24,272 bases of DNA from an uncultured Streptococcus sp. (GTDB taxonomy: Bacteria > Bacillota > Bacilli > Lactobacillales > Streptococcaceae), in NCBI RefSeq assembly GCF_905372115.1, contig NZ_CAJPNR010000029.1, positions 1-24,272 of the forward strand, in the 5' to 3' direction. Below, piece after piece: positions 1 through 8,428 of this stretch. The notes below the pieces were generated by a model, which saw only the letters and a program-made list of their open reading frames with translations, made no database searches and was not told the DNA's origin. Each line of letters begins with the position of its first letter. Positions within the stretch are counted from its first letter, which is position 1. Made by a program: the position numbers and the translations under genes.

Positions 1-1245
1 CTGAAAAATAACTACATATGGAACATGCTGGGGACAGTCTCATCCTCATTGATATCAGTTGTCTTGCTTCTACTAGCTTCTAGATTTCTAGATTCAAGAG
101 ATTCTGATATTTTTAGTATTGCTTACGCTCTTGGTCAGCAGTTCTTTGTTTTAGGTTATTTTCAGGTTAGAAATTTGCAATCTACGGATGTAAAAGAAAG
201 ATACCAATTTGCTTCTTATCATAACACGAGACTTTTTACTGTCTTTTTGATGATTTTAACATCGTTTATCTATACTCTCTGGCAAGGGTATGATGTTTAC
301 AAATCTAGTATTATTTTATTGCTTGTTCTTTATCGGGCTATAGATGCGTATTCAGATGTTTTTCAAGGATTATTTCAGCAAAAAAATAGATCAGACTTAG
401 CTGGAAAGGTGCAATTCTATAGGAGCTGGATTTGCATGTTAATATTTGCAATAGTCCTGTTGCTTACAAAATCATTGATGATTGCTAGTATTGTTATTTG
501 CTGTGCGAATTTCATTCTGACCTTCCCCTTAGATTTCAGAAACTGTAGATTACATTTTTCTCAAGAAAAGTTTTCGCCTAAACTCCATGATGACAGAAAA
601 AATGTGTATTCTATTTTGAAAAATAGTTTTCCCTTGTTTTTAAATGGATTTTTGATAACGTATATCTATAACGAGCCAAAAATTGATATTGATTACCTTT
701 TGACAAATGGCTATTTTTCATCTGGGGTTCAAAGAGACTTTAATGTTCTATTCATGCCTGTCTTTGTCCTATCCCTTTTATTCTTCGTCCTGAGACCGTT
801 GACTACACAGCTTTCTATTTATTGGAACGAGAAGAAATTTACACTATTTTTCAAACAGGTCAGTACCCTAAATCTAGTAATGACTGTTTTAGGACTTGTT
901 ATTGTTATTTTGGGCTATCTGATTGGTACAGAAGTGCTTAGTGCTGTCTATGGTATCCAATTACAGGAGTATCAGCTTCCTTTTACTATATTACTTATAG
1001 GCGGTATTTTGAATGTTTTTGCTCTAGTAGTTGATATCATTATGACCATCTTTAGAAAACAGCATTATCTGATGATAGCCTATTTATTGACATTTGCTGT
1101 TTCAAAATTTATTACATTGCCATTTATCCGCGACCAAAAATTGCTCGGAGCTGCTAATTCCTTTTTGATCTCCATGTGCGTCTTTTATGCAACAAGTTTG
1201 ATTATTTATGGCGTTGTTAAAAATAAGGAAAAAAGAAAGAAGTAG
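1..1245 (+). CDS. Wzx-type polysaccharide flippase, 5' end cut by window edge
   Basis: Integral membrane protein of the oligosaccharide flippase (MATE/MVF-like) type, expected to move a lipid-linked sugar across the membrane. The frame is open from base 1, reading LKNNYIWNML before the first ATG at base 25. That ATG has no Shine-Dalgarno site, and such N-terminal residues are typical of the first membrane segment of Wzx proteins, so the true start lies just left of the window and only a few residues are missing. About 12 hydrophobic segments are visible, from the N-terminal LISVVLLLLAS stretch to the last one (FLISMCVFYATSLIIYGVV). The end is lysine-rich. The next gene begins 6 bases later. 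By analogy with GacK/SccP it may flip a polyprenyl-phosphate-sugar side-chain donor, but it could also flip a whole repeat unit. The gene is AT-rich compared with the rgp genes downstream. The family call is firm; the substrate is inference. Confidence 0.85.
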   Translation: MKNNYIWNMLGTVSSSLISVVLLLLASRFLDSRDSDIFSIAYALGQQFFVLGYFQVRNLQSTDVKERYQFASYHNTRLFTVFLMILTSFIYTLWQGYDVYKSSIILLLVLYRAIDAYSDVFQGLFQQKNRSDLAGKVQFYRSWICMLIFAIVLLLTKSLMIASIVICCANFILTFPLDFRNCRLHFSQEKFSPKLHDDRKNVYSILKNSFPLFLNGFLITYIYNEPKIDIDYLLTNGYFSSGVQRDFNVLFMPVFVLSLLFFVLRPLTTQLSIYWNEKKFTLFFKQVSTLNLVMTVLGLVIVILGYLIGTEVLSAVYGIQLQEYQLPFTILLIGGILNVFALVVDIIMTIFRKQHYLMIAYLLTFAVSKFITLPFIRDQKLLGAANSFLISMCVFYATSLIIYGVVKNKEKRKK

Positions 1246-1251
1246 GATTCT

Positions 1252-2244
1252 ATGAATATCTTATTTACATTAAATGATGCGTTTGTACCTCAAGTTGCAA
1301 CCTGTATGTGTTCTATATTTGAGAATAATAAATCTGTTGAGAATATTACAGTATATTTAATTGGCGAGAGGATAAGCCAAGAGAATCAAAATAAATTAAA
1401 AGGATTCGCTAAAAGTTACGATAGAAAAGTTTGTATTATTTCTATAAATAATATCGAAGACTATATTGACTTTGATTTTGATACAAACGGTTGGTCTTCA
1501 ATTATTTTGGCACGTCTTTTTTTAGATAAGCTTCTTCCACAAGAAGTTGATAGGATTTTATATCTCGACGGAGATACACTAGTTCTAGAAGATATAGGTT
1601 CTCTTTTTTATAGCGACTTAGGAGATAAGGTAATAGGTATGTGTCCCGAACCAACTGTGGATAAGTCAAGAAAGGAATTTCTAGCTTTGAAAGAGTACCC
1701 CTATCATAATTCGGGTGTCCTATTGATCGATCTAAAAAAATGGCGTAGGGAAGAGATTGGTAAAAAGGTCATAGAATTTTATCAGTTTCATGAAGGAAAG
1801 CTATTCGCACCAGACCAAGATGCCTTAAATGGAGCTTTGAAAGAGCAAATTTTCACCTTGCCAATTTCCTTTAATTATTTTAATATTTATGATGTCTATC
1901 CTTATAAAACGTTGAGTGAATTAAGTAAGCCAACTAAGTTTATATCACAGGAAGATTTTAATCATTTTCGGAAAGCACCTACAATTATTCACTATCTTGG
2001 TGAAGAGAGACCTTGGCGGAAGGGGAATACACATAGGTTTAAAAAGGAGTACCTCTATTATCTCCACAAAACTCCATGGAAGGATACACCAATGGAAGAA
2101 GGTTGGCAGCTGTATTTTGTTTGTTTTAGAATCTTTAATATTGTTATGAAGCCTTTTCCAATGATAAGATATAAGATTATCAATTCCCTAATTCCGAGCT
2201 TTATGAAATATAGAAAAAAACAGTTGCAGAAAAACAAAAAATAA
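1252..2244 (+). CDS. GT8 family glycosyltransferase (LgtC/GspA-like)
   Basis: Cytoplasmic retaining glycosyltransferase of family GT8, with 330 residues. The N-terminus MNILFTLNDAFVPQVATCM is the usual first strand of the family. The metal-binding DxD motif is YLDGDT, with D106 and D108. The acceptor region HNSGVLLIDLKKW follows, then PDQDALNG (about 187-194), and a late HYLGEERPW block whose H247 is in the position of the third metal ligand. Family members transfer glucose or galactose from a UDP-sugar. The donor here cannot be read from sequence. The C-terminal 25 residues are basic and hydrophobic, which suits peripheral membrane attachment. AGGA lies 7 bases before the ATG. GC is very low: 14 of 60 bases at 1381-1440 and 17 of 60 at 1441-1500. 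This suggests a variable or transferred gene. It probably adds a sugar to the cell-wall polysaccharide or to its side chain. Confidence 0.85.
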   Translation: MNILFTLNDAFVPQVATCMCSIFENNKSVENITVYLIGERISQENQNKLKGFAKSYDRKVCIISINNIEDYIDFDFDTNGWSSIILARLFLDKLLPQEVDRILYLDGDTLVLEDIGSLFYSDLGDKVIGMCPEPTVDKSRKEFLALKEYPYHNSGVLLIDLKKWRREEIGKKVIEFYQFHEGKLFAPDQDALNGALKEQIFTLPISFNYFNIYDVYPYKTLSELSKPTKFISQEDFNHFRKAPTIIHYLGEERPWRKGNTHRFKKEYLYYLHKTPWKDTPMEEGWQLYFVCFRIFNIVMKPFPMIRYKIINSLIPSFMKYRKKQLQKNKK

Positions 2245-2280
2245 TGTGATGACATGTTATAGAAAGAATAGATTAAATTA

Positions 2281-2997
2281 ATGAAAGTTTTAATGATAAT
2301 TCCTGCTTATAATGAGGAAGAAAGTATTTTAAATACGGTTATGAGCATTGTAGAATATCGGAAGAAAGTTGATTTTGACTTAGACTACGTAGTTATCAAT
2401 GATGGGTCAGTTGACAGAACTAAGGAGATTTTGGACAGCCATCATCTGAATGCTATTCATTTGGTTATGAATTTAGGGATTGGTGGAGCTGTTCAGACGG
2501 GCTATAAGTATGCTCTTGAGAAGAATTATGATGTGGCCGTACAGTTTGATGGAGATGGTCAGCATGATATTGAGTCACTGGATGCTTTGCTGGAGCATAT
2601 TCGTCGTCAGCAGGCTGATTTGGTTGTTGGTTCTCGTTTTATCGGTGACAAGTCTTCGGAGTTTCAGACGACTTTTATGCGTCGTTTTGGCATTACCATT
2701 ATTTCAGCTTTTATTAAATTAACAACAGGCAAAAGGATTCTGGATACCACATCAGGCTATCGTTTGGCCAATCAAGACATTATTCGACAATTCGCTGCGC
2801 GCTATCCTATCAAGTATCCTGAGCCAGAATCAATCGTCCATATCTTGAAGCGGAAATATAAAGTGGTGGAAGCACCAGCTAATATGTTTGAACGTGCAGG
2901 AGGAGTCTCTTCGATTACTCCGATTAAGTCCATTCGCTACATGATTGAAGTTTGCTCTTCGATCTTGATTGCTGCTTTTATGAAAGAGAGTGAATAA
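2281..2997 (+). CDS. DPM1-like GT2 glycosyltransferase, probable polyprenyl-phosphate sugar synthase
   Basis: A 238-residue GT-A fold enzyme of family GT2, closest in style to dolichol-phosphate mannose synthase, GtrB and GacI. Motifs seen are IPAYNEEES near residue 7, INDGSVDRT near 39, the catalytic and metal motif DGDGQHD at 90-96, and VVGSRFI. It lacks the two strong C-terminal membrane helices of GacI; only a short hydrophobic stretch near 222-236 (ending ILIAAFM) is present. Its stop codon overlaps the ATG of the DUF2304 gene by one base. That pairing is the GacI/GacJ arrangement, in which the small protein anchors and activates the transferase. Expected reaction: UDP-sugar plus undecaprenyl phosphate gives Und-P-sugar, a donor used outside the cell. 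The sugar (GlcNAc, Glc or other) is unknown. The ribosome site is weak (AGAAAG, well upstream). Composition shifts from AT-rich to more balanced within this gene. Confidence 0.85.
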   Translation: MKVLMIIPAYNEEESILNTVMSIVEYRKKVDFDLDYVVINDGSVDRTKEILDSHHLNAIHLVMNLGIGGAVQTGYKYALEKNYDVAVQFDGDGQHDIESLDALLEHIRRQQADLVVGSRFIGDKSSEFQTTFMRRFGITIISAFIKLTTGKRILDTTSGYRLANQDIIRQFAARYPIKYPEPESIVHILKRKYKVVEAPANMFERAGGVSSITPIKSIRYMIEVCSSILIAAFMKESE

Positions 2998-3356
2998 TGT
3001 CCATTTTGTCTATTGTTATGCTAGTGGCTTCAGTTCTATTCCTGTATTTTGTCTTTCGGAATATCAATCAAAACAATATTTTATTTGAGCAAGCCTTTAT
3101 GTGGATTATTATTGGCTTTGTACTGATTGTTATCTCTATTTTTGATTGGATTCCCGTTTCGATTGCCAAATTGTTAGGTTTTGAACTGACCTCAAACTTT
3201 GTCATGTCCTTGGCCATCTTTTTCCTGTTGGTTATTGTTTTTTTACATACTATTTCCATTTCCAAGCAAAAGGAGCAAATCAAGCAATTGGTGCAAGAAC
3301 TGTCCATCATGAAGCAAAGAATGTCCAAGTTAGAGAGTAAAAAAGATGAAAAATAA
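2997..3356 (+). CDS. DUF2304 small membrane protein (GacJ-like partner of the GT2)
   Basis: A 119-residue protein with three hydrophobic segments at about 3-19, 33-50 and 68-88, followed by a charged stretch at about 91-118 rich in K, Q and E with heptad-like spacing (KEQIKQLVQELSIMKQ), probably a coiled coil in the cytosol. This layout matches DUF2304. In S. pyogenes the member GacJ binds the GT2 enzyme GacI and raises its activity. The ATG overlaps the stop of the upstream GT2 by one base (TAATG), so the two are translationally coupled and very likely form a complex. The end overlaps the next gene by 11 bases. The family call rests on size, segment layout and context rather than on a catalytic motif, since none is expected. 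Confidence 0.8.
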   Translation: MSILSIVMLVASVLFLYFVFRNINQNNILFEQAFMWIIIGFVLIVISIFDWIPVSIAKLLGFELTSNFVMSLAIFFLLVIVFLHTISISKQKEQIKQLVQELSIMKQRMSKLESKKDEK

Positions 3357-4125
3357 CCATACCTGGGTGATTTGCGCCTATGGCGAAAGTGAATTTTTAG
3401 AAGCTTGTATCCTGTCTCTGCAAGCTCAAACCTTGCAATCAAAGATAATCTGCTATAGCTCAACACCGCTGGATTCGATCAAGCAGCTGTGCCAGAAGTA
3501 CGGTATTCCTTTTTATACGAAAGAAGGCGGAGGTATCGGTAAGGACTGGAACAACGCCCTTTCCTTTGTTGGAACTTCTTATGCTACCATTGCTCATCAA
3601 GATGACTACTATGAGCCAACTTATCTAGAAGCAGTGATGCAGAAGATAGAGCAGTCGAAGGATATTCTCATTGCCTATACAGACTATTTTGAAGAGAAAA
3701 ATGGAGTCAAAATTCCGGCTAATACCAATCTGAAAATCAAGACTCTTATGCTCAAAACCTTGAATCTGATGCCGGCCAGCCGTTTTTGGAGAAATCGGGT
3801 CCTGGCTTTTGGCAATCCCATTTCCTGTCCGGCAGTGACTTACAACTTAGAGGCATTAAGGGATTTTCGATTTGATGAGGAAATGCGCGTGAGTCTGGAT
3901 TGGTATGCTTGGTACAAGATTAGCGCCTATAAGGGTCGCTTTGCTTATATTTCTGAGAAGCTTATGTGCCACCGGATTCATGGAGAGTCGGAAACAACCA
4001 AGACTATTTCAGATAATACTCGAACCAAAGAGGACTTGTTTATGTATCAGCTTTTCTGGCCAAAGTGGGTGGCTAATCTGATAAATAAAGCATATATGAA
4101 GAGTCAAGATGCTAACTCAAATTAA
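3346..4125 (+). CDS. GT2-like (GT-A) glycosyltransferase
   Basis: A 259-residue cytoplasmic transferase. The N-terminal strand and loop TWVICAYGESEFLEACI, the SLQAQT helix and the HQDDYYEPTY block (D86, D87 as the DxD equivalent) identify a GT-A fold. A later WYAWYKISAYKGRFAYI segment is in the place of the usual acceptor region, followed by CHRIHGES near the end, the position where GT2 enzymes carry a catalytic histidine or charged pocket. Donor and acceptor are not recognisable. The start lies inside the end of the DUF2304 gene (11-base overlap), so translation is coupled. It probably adds one sugar of the side chain or of a linker on the cytoplasmic face. Confidence is good for the fold and low for the exact role. 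Confidence 0.8.
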   Translation: MKNNHTWVICAYGESEFLEACILSLQAQTLQSKIICYSSTPLDSIKQLCQKYGIPFYTKEGGGIGKDWNNALSFVGTSYATIAHQDDYYEPTYLEAVMQKIEQSKDILIAYTDYFEEKNGVKIPANTNLKIKTLMLKTLNLMPASRFWRNRVLAFGNPISCPAVTYNLEALRDFRFDEEMRVSLDWYAWYKISAYKGRFAYISEKLMCHRIHGESETTKTISDNTRTKEDLFMYQLFWPKWVANLINKAYMKSQDANSN

Positions 4126-4149
4126 TAGAGTTATTTACAAGGAAAGTAT

Positions 4150-7131
4150 ATGAAAGATTTAATATCTGTTGTTGTAACTTGTTACAACCATCAAGATTAC
4201 ATTGAACAGTGTTTGCGCAGTATTTTTGCGCAGACCTATCGAAATATTGAGTTACTGGTATTGGATGATGGTTCCTCTGACCATTCTGCTGAAATCATAG
4301 AGTCTGTCTTGGTGGATTCCCCTTTTCCTACGCGGTTTGAAAGCCATGAAAATATGGGGGTTGTCAAGACAAGAAACAAGGCTTTGCAGCAAATTCAAGG
4401 CGCTTATTTTATTTTTGTGGATAGTGACGATTTTCTGGATTCGGACTATATTGAGAGTTTCTACACAAGCATGGTGCAAGAAGAGGCAGATATTGTCTAT
4501 GGTGATTTGTATGATCCTGATAAAAAGGAAGTTTACCTTAAATCACGACCATTTGACAAGCTAGCTTTCTTAACGGAAAATTTTATTTCCAACTGTTCTC
4601 TCATTCGTCGTTCGGTTGCTGATGGTATTTATTATGATGAAGCGCTGAATCGTGAAAAACTGGAAGACTATGATTTTCTTTTAAACTTAATTATCAATCA
4701 AGGCGCGAAACCAGTTTATGATGCAAAAACAAAGCTGAATTACCGGGTCTTTGATAAGGAATCAATCTCTAAACGGGATTCTACAAGATATCATTACGAA
4801 ATGTATCTGAAAATCCTGCGTAAGTATGTGAGACAGATACCGGATGACATTTACCAAGCTCTGGCCAAGAACATATTTACACTGGAAGGTCGTTTGGATG
4901 AGTTGATTCAGCATATGGATAAAGTGAACGACTATGTTCTTGAACTGCAGGAGGATCAGCGGCAGTTACATAAAAATCTAGACTCCTTGAAATCCAGACT
5001 GAGAACGATAAAGGAACAGCGAGATGATGCTATTCAGGAGCAGTTTCGTATTCGCCGCTCTATTTCCTATCGACTGGGGAATGGCATGATTATGCCATTG
5101 AAACGTCTGGCTCAGATAATCAAGAATCCTCGAAGTATCAAAGCTGTTTTAAGTCGGATTAAGCAACAGCTGGTTCGTTTGAAACGTAACGCTAAGTCTC
5201 CTAAGGTTTATTACTATCAAAGGCTGCGGAATTCTCAACGAGAAAAAGCTTTAGCTTCAGTTTCAAGTGGCGAAAAAGTCTTAGTCTATGTCATTTTTGA
5301 ATCCGAGCCATGCTTACAGCAGTATAAGACTATCTTTTTAGAAAAGTTAGCAGCTTTGGCTGATAAGACTCTCATCGTCGTTAACGGCGGACTGGCTGAA
5401 GAGGATTTAGAAATTTTAGGGCAGTATGGGCAAGTCTTGGTGCGGGATAATAGTGGCTATGATACGGCAGCTTTTCGTGAAGGCATTCTTTCCTTAGGAA
5501 AGGAAACGTTGCAGCATTGCTCTCAGCTGATGCTCGTCAATGACACCAATATCGGCCCTATGAGTGATTTGGCGGCTGTCTTTCAAACTATGGCTGGCAG
5601 AAATCTTGACTTTTGGGGGATTTCCTATGGTGAGACCCAGGAAGATATAACTGGATTTAACCGCTATGGTTACATTCCAAATCATTTGCAATCCTATTTT
5701 CTAGTAATCGAGCCTTTGCTGCTTCAGTCCGAAGAATTCTACGACTATTGGAAAGTGCTGACTGAAACGGATTCACGGGAAGAAGCAATCGGAAAACATG
5801 AAACGACTTTTACCAAGTACTTTGCTGACTTGGGCTATCGTTACGATGCCTTGGTTCACGAAAATCGGGATTCGGCTATGTATATTCATCCATTAAGGAT
5901 GTTAAAGGCGGGCACTCCTCTGATTAAGTATACTTCTTTGAAGAATTATGATGATCAGCAGTTTTTATGGCAGGGTCTGGAAAGAGAGTCAGAGGTTACT
6001 GATGTATTGGACTATGTTCGGGAGAAGACAGACTACCCAGTGGAGATTCTTGAGAACATCGTTCAAAAATTTAAAGCGGTGCCTCGTGATCAATATATTC
6101 TCATCATTGACGGTGTAGAGAACATCATTCCGCAGTGTACGCGCTACCGTGTGTTCAATAAGGCAGAGCAACTTAGAAAGAATGGCTTTGCTGTGAAAGT
6201 GGTTAATGCGTCTGAGTTTAGTCCGGCTCAGGCCCAGTATGCCAGCCACATCATTATCTACCGCGCTCCTTGGTCCGTCCAGCTCCAGCTTTTGTGTGAT
6301 TTGGCTCGGGAGGAGCATAAGCCAGTCTATTTTGATATTGATGATTTGGTCTTTGATACCATTTATACGGACCAGCTGAGCTATACCCAAGGCTTGTCTG
6401 AGAAGGAAAAGGGCAATTACGATGCTGGGGTGAGGAATTACGGGAAAATGCTGGCGGCTTGTGATGGGGCGATTACCTCCACGACTCAGTTAAAAGAGGA
6501 ATTGCTCAAATACAAGGACACAGTTCTGCTGAATCGTAATCTGGCGTCCAGCGAATTGATTGCGGTTAGCTCACAGTTCTTGAAGGAAGACTTTGGTGCA
6601 GACGACAGAATCAAAATCGGCTATTTCTCTGGCTCCATCAGCCACAATGAAAATTTTGAGCTCATCAAGCCGGCTATCAAAGAAGTACTAGACAACTACC
6701 CAACCGTGGAGCTTCATATTGTAGGGCACTTGGATATCCCGCAGGATATGAAACAATATACACAGCGTATTGTCGTCCATGAGTATGTGGACTGGAAGGC
6801 CTTGCCTCAGTTGATTAGTCAGGTTGATATTAATCTGGCTCCGCTGGTTGACTCAGTCTTTAATCGGGCCAAGTCAGAAATCAAGTGGATAGAAGCAGCT
6901 CTAGTCAAGGTACCAACGATTGCCAGTCATATCGGGGCCTTTGCGGACATGGTGATTGACGGTCAGACGGGACTTTTGGCTAAAGATAGTGAATGGAAAG
7001 AAAAGCTAGAAAGCCTGATTCTTTCTGCGGATTTACGTAGAGAACTGGCGGAGAATGCCTACGATTTTGTATTAGAAAATTGCAGTTTAGATAAAAAAGA
7101 TGAAATGGTGACTTATTTTGAAAAGAAATAA
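4150..7131 (+). CDS. Three-domain glycosyltransferase: GT2 - RgpF domain - GT4-like
   Basis: A 993-residue fusion. Residues 1 to about 225 form a GT2 domain (VVVTCYNHQDYIEQC, LDDGSSD, then DSDDFLD near 92, and EKLEDYDFLLN near 170). Residues about 248-299 are a charged coiled coil, followed by a basic linker. Residues about 377-600 resemble RgpF (PF05045 type): RDNSGYDTAAFREG from 432, MLVNDTNIGPM, and FWGISYGE, which parallel RDNRGFD, LMNDTCFGP and FWGMTNF in the separate RgpF of this locus. Residues about 648-993 look like a GT4 (GT-B) domain with CTRYRV, YFDIDDLVFD, GYFSGSISHNENF, LHIVGH and KSEIKWIEAALVKVPTIAS. A fusion of three transferases suggests one enzyme that adds several residues, perhaps rhamnose among them, to one chain. 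AAGGAAAG at 4138-4145 serves the ATG. It overlaps the DUF2142 gene by 14 bases. The domains are clear; the linkages made are unknown. Confidence 0.85.
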   Translation: MKDLISVVVTCYNHQDYIEQCLRSIFAQTYRNIELLVLDDGSSDHSAEIIESVLVDSPFPTRFESHENMGVVKTRNKALQQIQGAYFIFVDSDDFLDSDYIESFYTSMVQEEADIVYGDLYDPDKKEVYLKSRPFDKLAFLTENFISNCSLIRRSVADGIYYDEALNREKLEDYDFLLNLIINQGAKPVYDAKTKLNYRVFDKESISKRDSTRYHYEMYLKILRKYVRQIPDDIYQALAKNIFTLEGRLDELIQHMDKVNDYVLELQEDQRQLHKNLDSLKSRLRTIKEQRDDAIQEQFRIRRSISYRLGNGMIMPLKRLAQIIKNPRSIKAVLSRIKQQLVRLKRNAKSPKVYYYQRLRNSQREKALASVSSGEKVLVYVIFESEPCLQQYKTIFLEKLAALADKTLIVVNGGLAEEDLEILGQYGQVLVRDNSGYDTAAFREGILSLGKETLQHCSQLMLVNDTNIGPMSDLAAVFQTMAGRNLDFWGISYGETQEDITGFNRYGYIPNHLQSYFLVIEPLLLQSEEFYDYWKVLTETDSREEAIGKHETTFTKYFADLGYRYDALVHENRDSAMYIHPLRMLKAGTPLIKYTSLKNYDDQQFLWQGLERESEVTDVLDYVREKTDYPVEILENIVQKFKAVPRDQYILIIDGVENIIPQCTRYRVFNKAEQLRKNGFAVKVVNASEFSPAQAQYASHIIIYRAPWSVQLQLLCDLAREEHKPVYFDIDDLVFDTIYTDQLSYTQGLSEKEKGNYDAGVRNYGKMLAACDGAITSTTQLKEELLKYKDTVLLNRNLASSELIAVSSQFLKEDFGADDRIKIGYFSGSISHNENFELIKPAIKEVLDNYPTVELHIVGHLDIPQDMKQYTQRIVVHEYVDWKALPQLISQVDINLAPLVDSVFNRAKSEIKWIEAALVKVPTIASHIGAFADMVIDGQTGLLAKDSEWKEKLESLILSADLRRELAENAYDFVLENCSLDKKDEMVTYFEKK

Positions 7132-8425
7132 AGAAGTAAAAGTCGAGAATATTTTCTTATTATTGGCAAGTATCTTTGTCTTGACTTTTATGATTGCACA
7201 GCCGATTAATCGGGTGCCTGATGAGACCAATCACGCTCGTATGACATGGGAAATCTTCCATAAATCGACCAGTCGAACATATAAATGGATGGACAAAATC
7301 CCATCCACACCGAATGTTTCGCCGGCAGAGTACAAGCAGCTGTTCTCAGAGAAGATAGATCTGGCGCAAGAAGAGTTTACCTTTGGCTTTAATCTCAAGG
7401 CTATCTCTTTCCTGCCTCAGCTGCTAGGTATGACCTTGGGAAGCTTGCTTTATCCGTCAGTAGGCTTCATCATGATGCTGGGGCGGCTCTTTAATGCTTT
7501 GGCATATATCTTCGGGGTTTATCTGCTGATTAAATATTTCAAATATGGCAAAAAAGCTCTACTTTTCCTATCTCTTTTGCCTATTATGGTCCAGCAGGCT
7601 GCTTCTCTGTCTTACGATGTGATGAACTACCTGGAAATTATGTTGGCGATTGGCTTTTTGACCAATATTGCCTACCATAAGAGATTTACTAATAGAAATG
7701 TACTGGAGCTTTTGGTGATTTCTATAGGCCTCTTTGTCACCAAACCGAATAATGTCCTTTTATTAGGCTTGCTGCCTTTTGTTGATTTTGAGTTTGAAGG
7801 ATTCCTTGCGGTTCTGAACAAGCCTTTTGTTGCAACCAAAGCTTTTGTAGCTCGTTATCGCATTATCTTTTATATACTTGGCTTTGCAGCTTTCTTTCTT
7901 GCCTTGCATCTGGCATTTCGCAATCAGGGAGGGCTCGTGCACTATGGTCAAGTCTTGCTGAATACGCTCTTTAAGCAAAGTGTTAATGGCGACTTGAATA
8001 CGATTTTGACAATCGGTATGTTTGGCTTTTTGGGGAATTTTACTATCCAGCTGCCGCTTTGGTTGATTTTTATTGATGTGGCAGTCTTGGCGCTTATCTT
8101 CTTGCAATCGCAGAAAGATTTTATGACCAAGGGCTACGCAGTCATGTCGCGGTATCTGTTTCTGGTTCAAGTGATTGCTGTTGTGTCGATTATGTATCTG
8201 CAGTGGACGCCCATCGTCCTCGGTAAAGGTGCCATGATATCGGTTGGTGCTCAGGGACGTTATTTTACACCCTTCCTGATCTTATTGCTACCAACTGTTG
8301 CTAATCTAGGGACCTTGGACATTAAAGACAGGGTGATGAATCGAATGATGGTTGGGACTCTAGTAGCTAACTTCTTGGTTTCCCTCTACTTGATGGTGCC
8401 CTTTTATTGGAATGTATTAGGATAA
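7118..8425 (+). CDS. DUF2142 polytopic membrane protein, possible GT-C glycosyltransferase
   Basis: A 435-residue membrane protein with roughly ten hydrophobic segments. The first segment (about 8-28) is followed by the loop RVPDETNHARMTWEIF (PDETNH at 34-39), the hallmark of DUF2142. The acidic residues in the first outer loop sit where GT-C enzymes hold their catalytic aspartate or glutamate. GacL and SccQ, which transfer a sugar from undecaprenyl phosphate to the rhamnan outside the cell, are polytopic GT-C proteins; equating this protein with them is inference from context. The start is TTG at 7118, inside the previous gene. The in-frame ATG at 7100 runs straight into a stop, and GGTGA at 7106-7110 is a fair ribosome site for the TTG. 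A hydrophilic loop after residue 40 contains the charged stretch around EYKQLFSEKIDLAQEE. Confidence 0.8.
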   Translation: MKRNKEVKVENIFLLLASIFVLTFMIAQPINRVPDETNHARMTWEIFHKSTSRTYKWMDKIPSTPNVSPAEYKQLFSEKIDLAQEEFTFGFNLKAISFLPQLLGMTLGSLLYPSVGFIMMLGRLFNALAYIFGVYLLIKYFKYGKKALLFLSLLPIMVQQAASLSYDVMNYLEIMLAIGFLTNIAYHKRFTNRNVLELLVISIGLFVTKPNNVLLLGLLPFVDFEFEGFLAVLNKPFVATKAFVARYRIIFYILGFAAFFLALHLAFRNQGGLVHYGQVLLNTLFKQSVNGDLNTILTIGMFGFLGNFTIQLPLWLIFIDVAVLALIFLQSQKDFMTKGYAVMSRYLFLVQVIAVVSIMYLQWTPIVLGKGAMISVGAQGRYFTPFLILLLPTVANLGTLDIKDRVMNRMMVGTLVANFLVSLYLMVPFYWNVLG

Positions 8426-8428
8426 GCT

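Noticed and set aside
25..27. ATG 25 as the true start of the flippase
   Set aside because: The frame is open to base 1 with typical Wzx N-terminal residues, and no ribosome site precedes the ATG.
2245..2280. Possible promoter before the DPM1-like GT2
   Set aside because: The -10 and -35 candidates match poorly and spacing is wrong; read-through from the GT8 gene explains expression.
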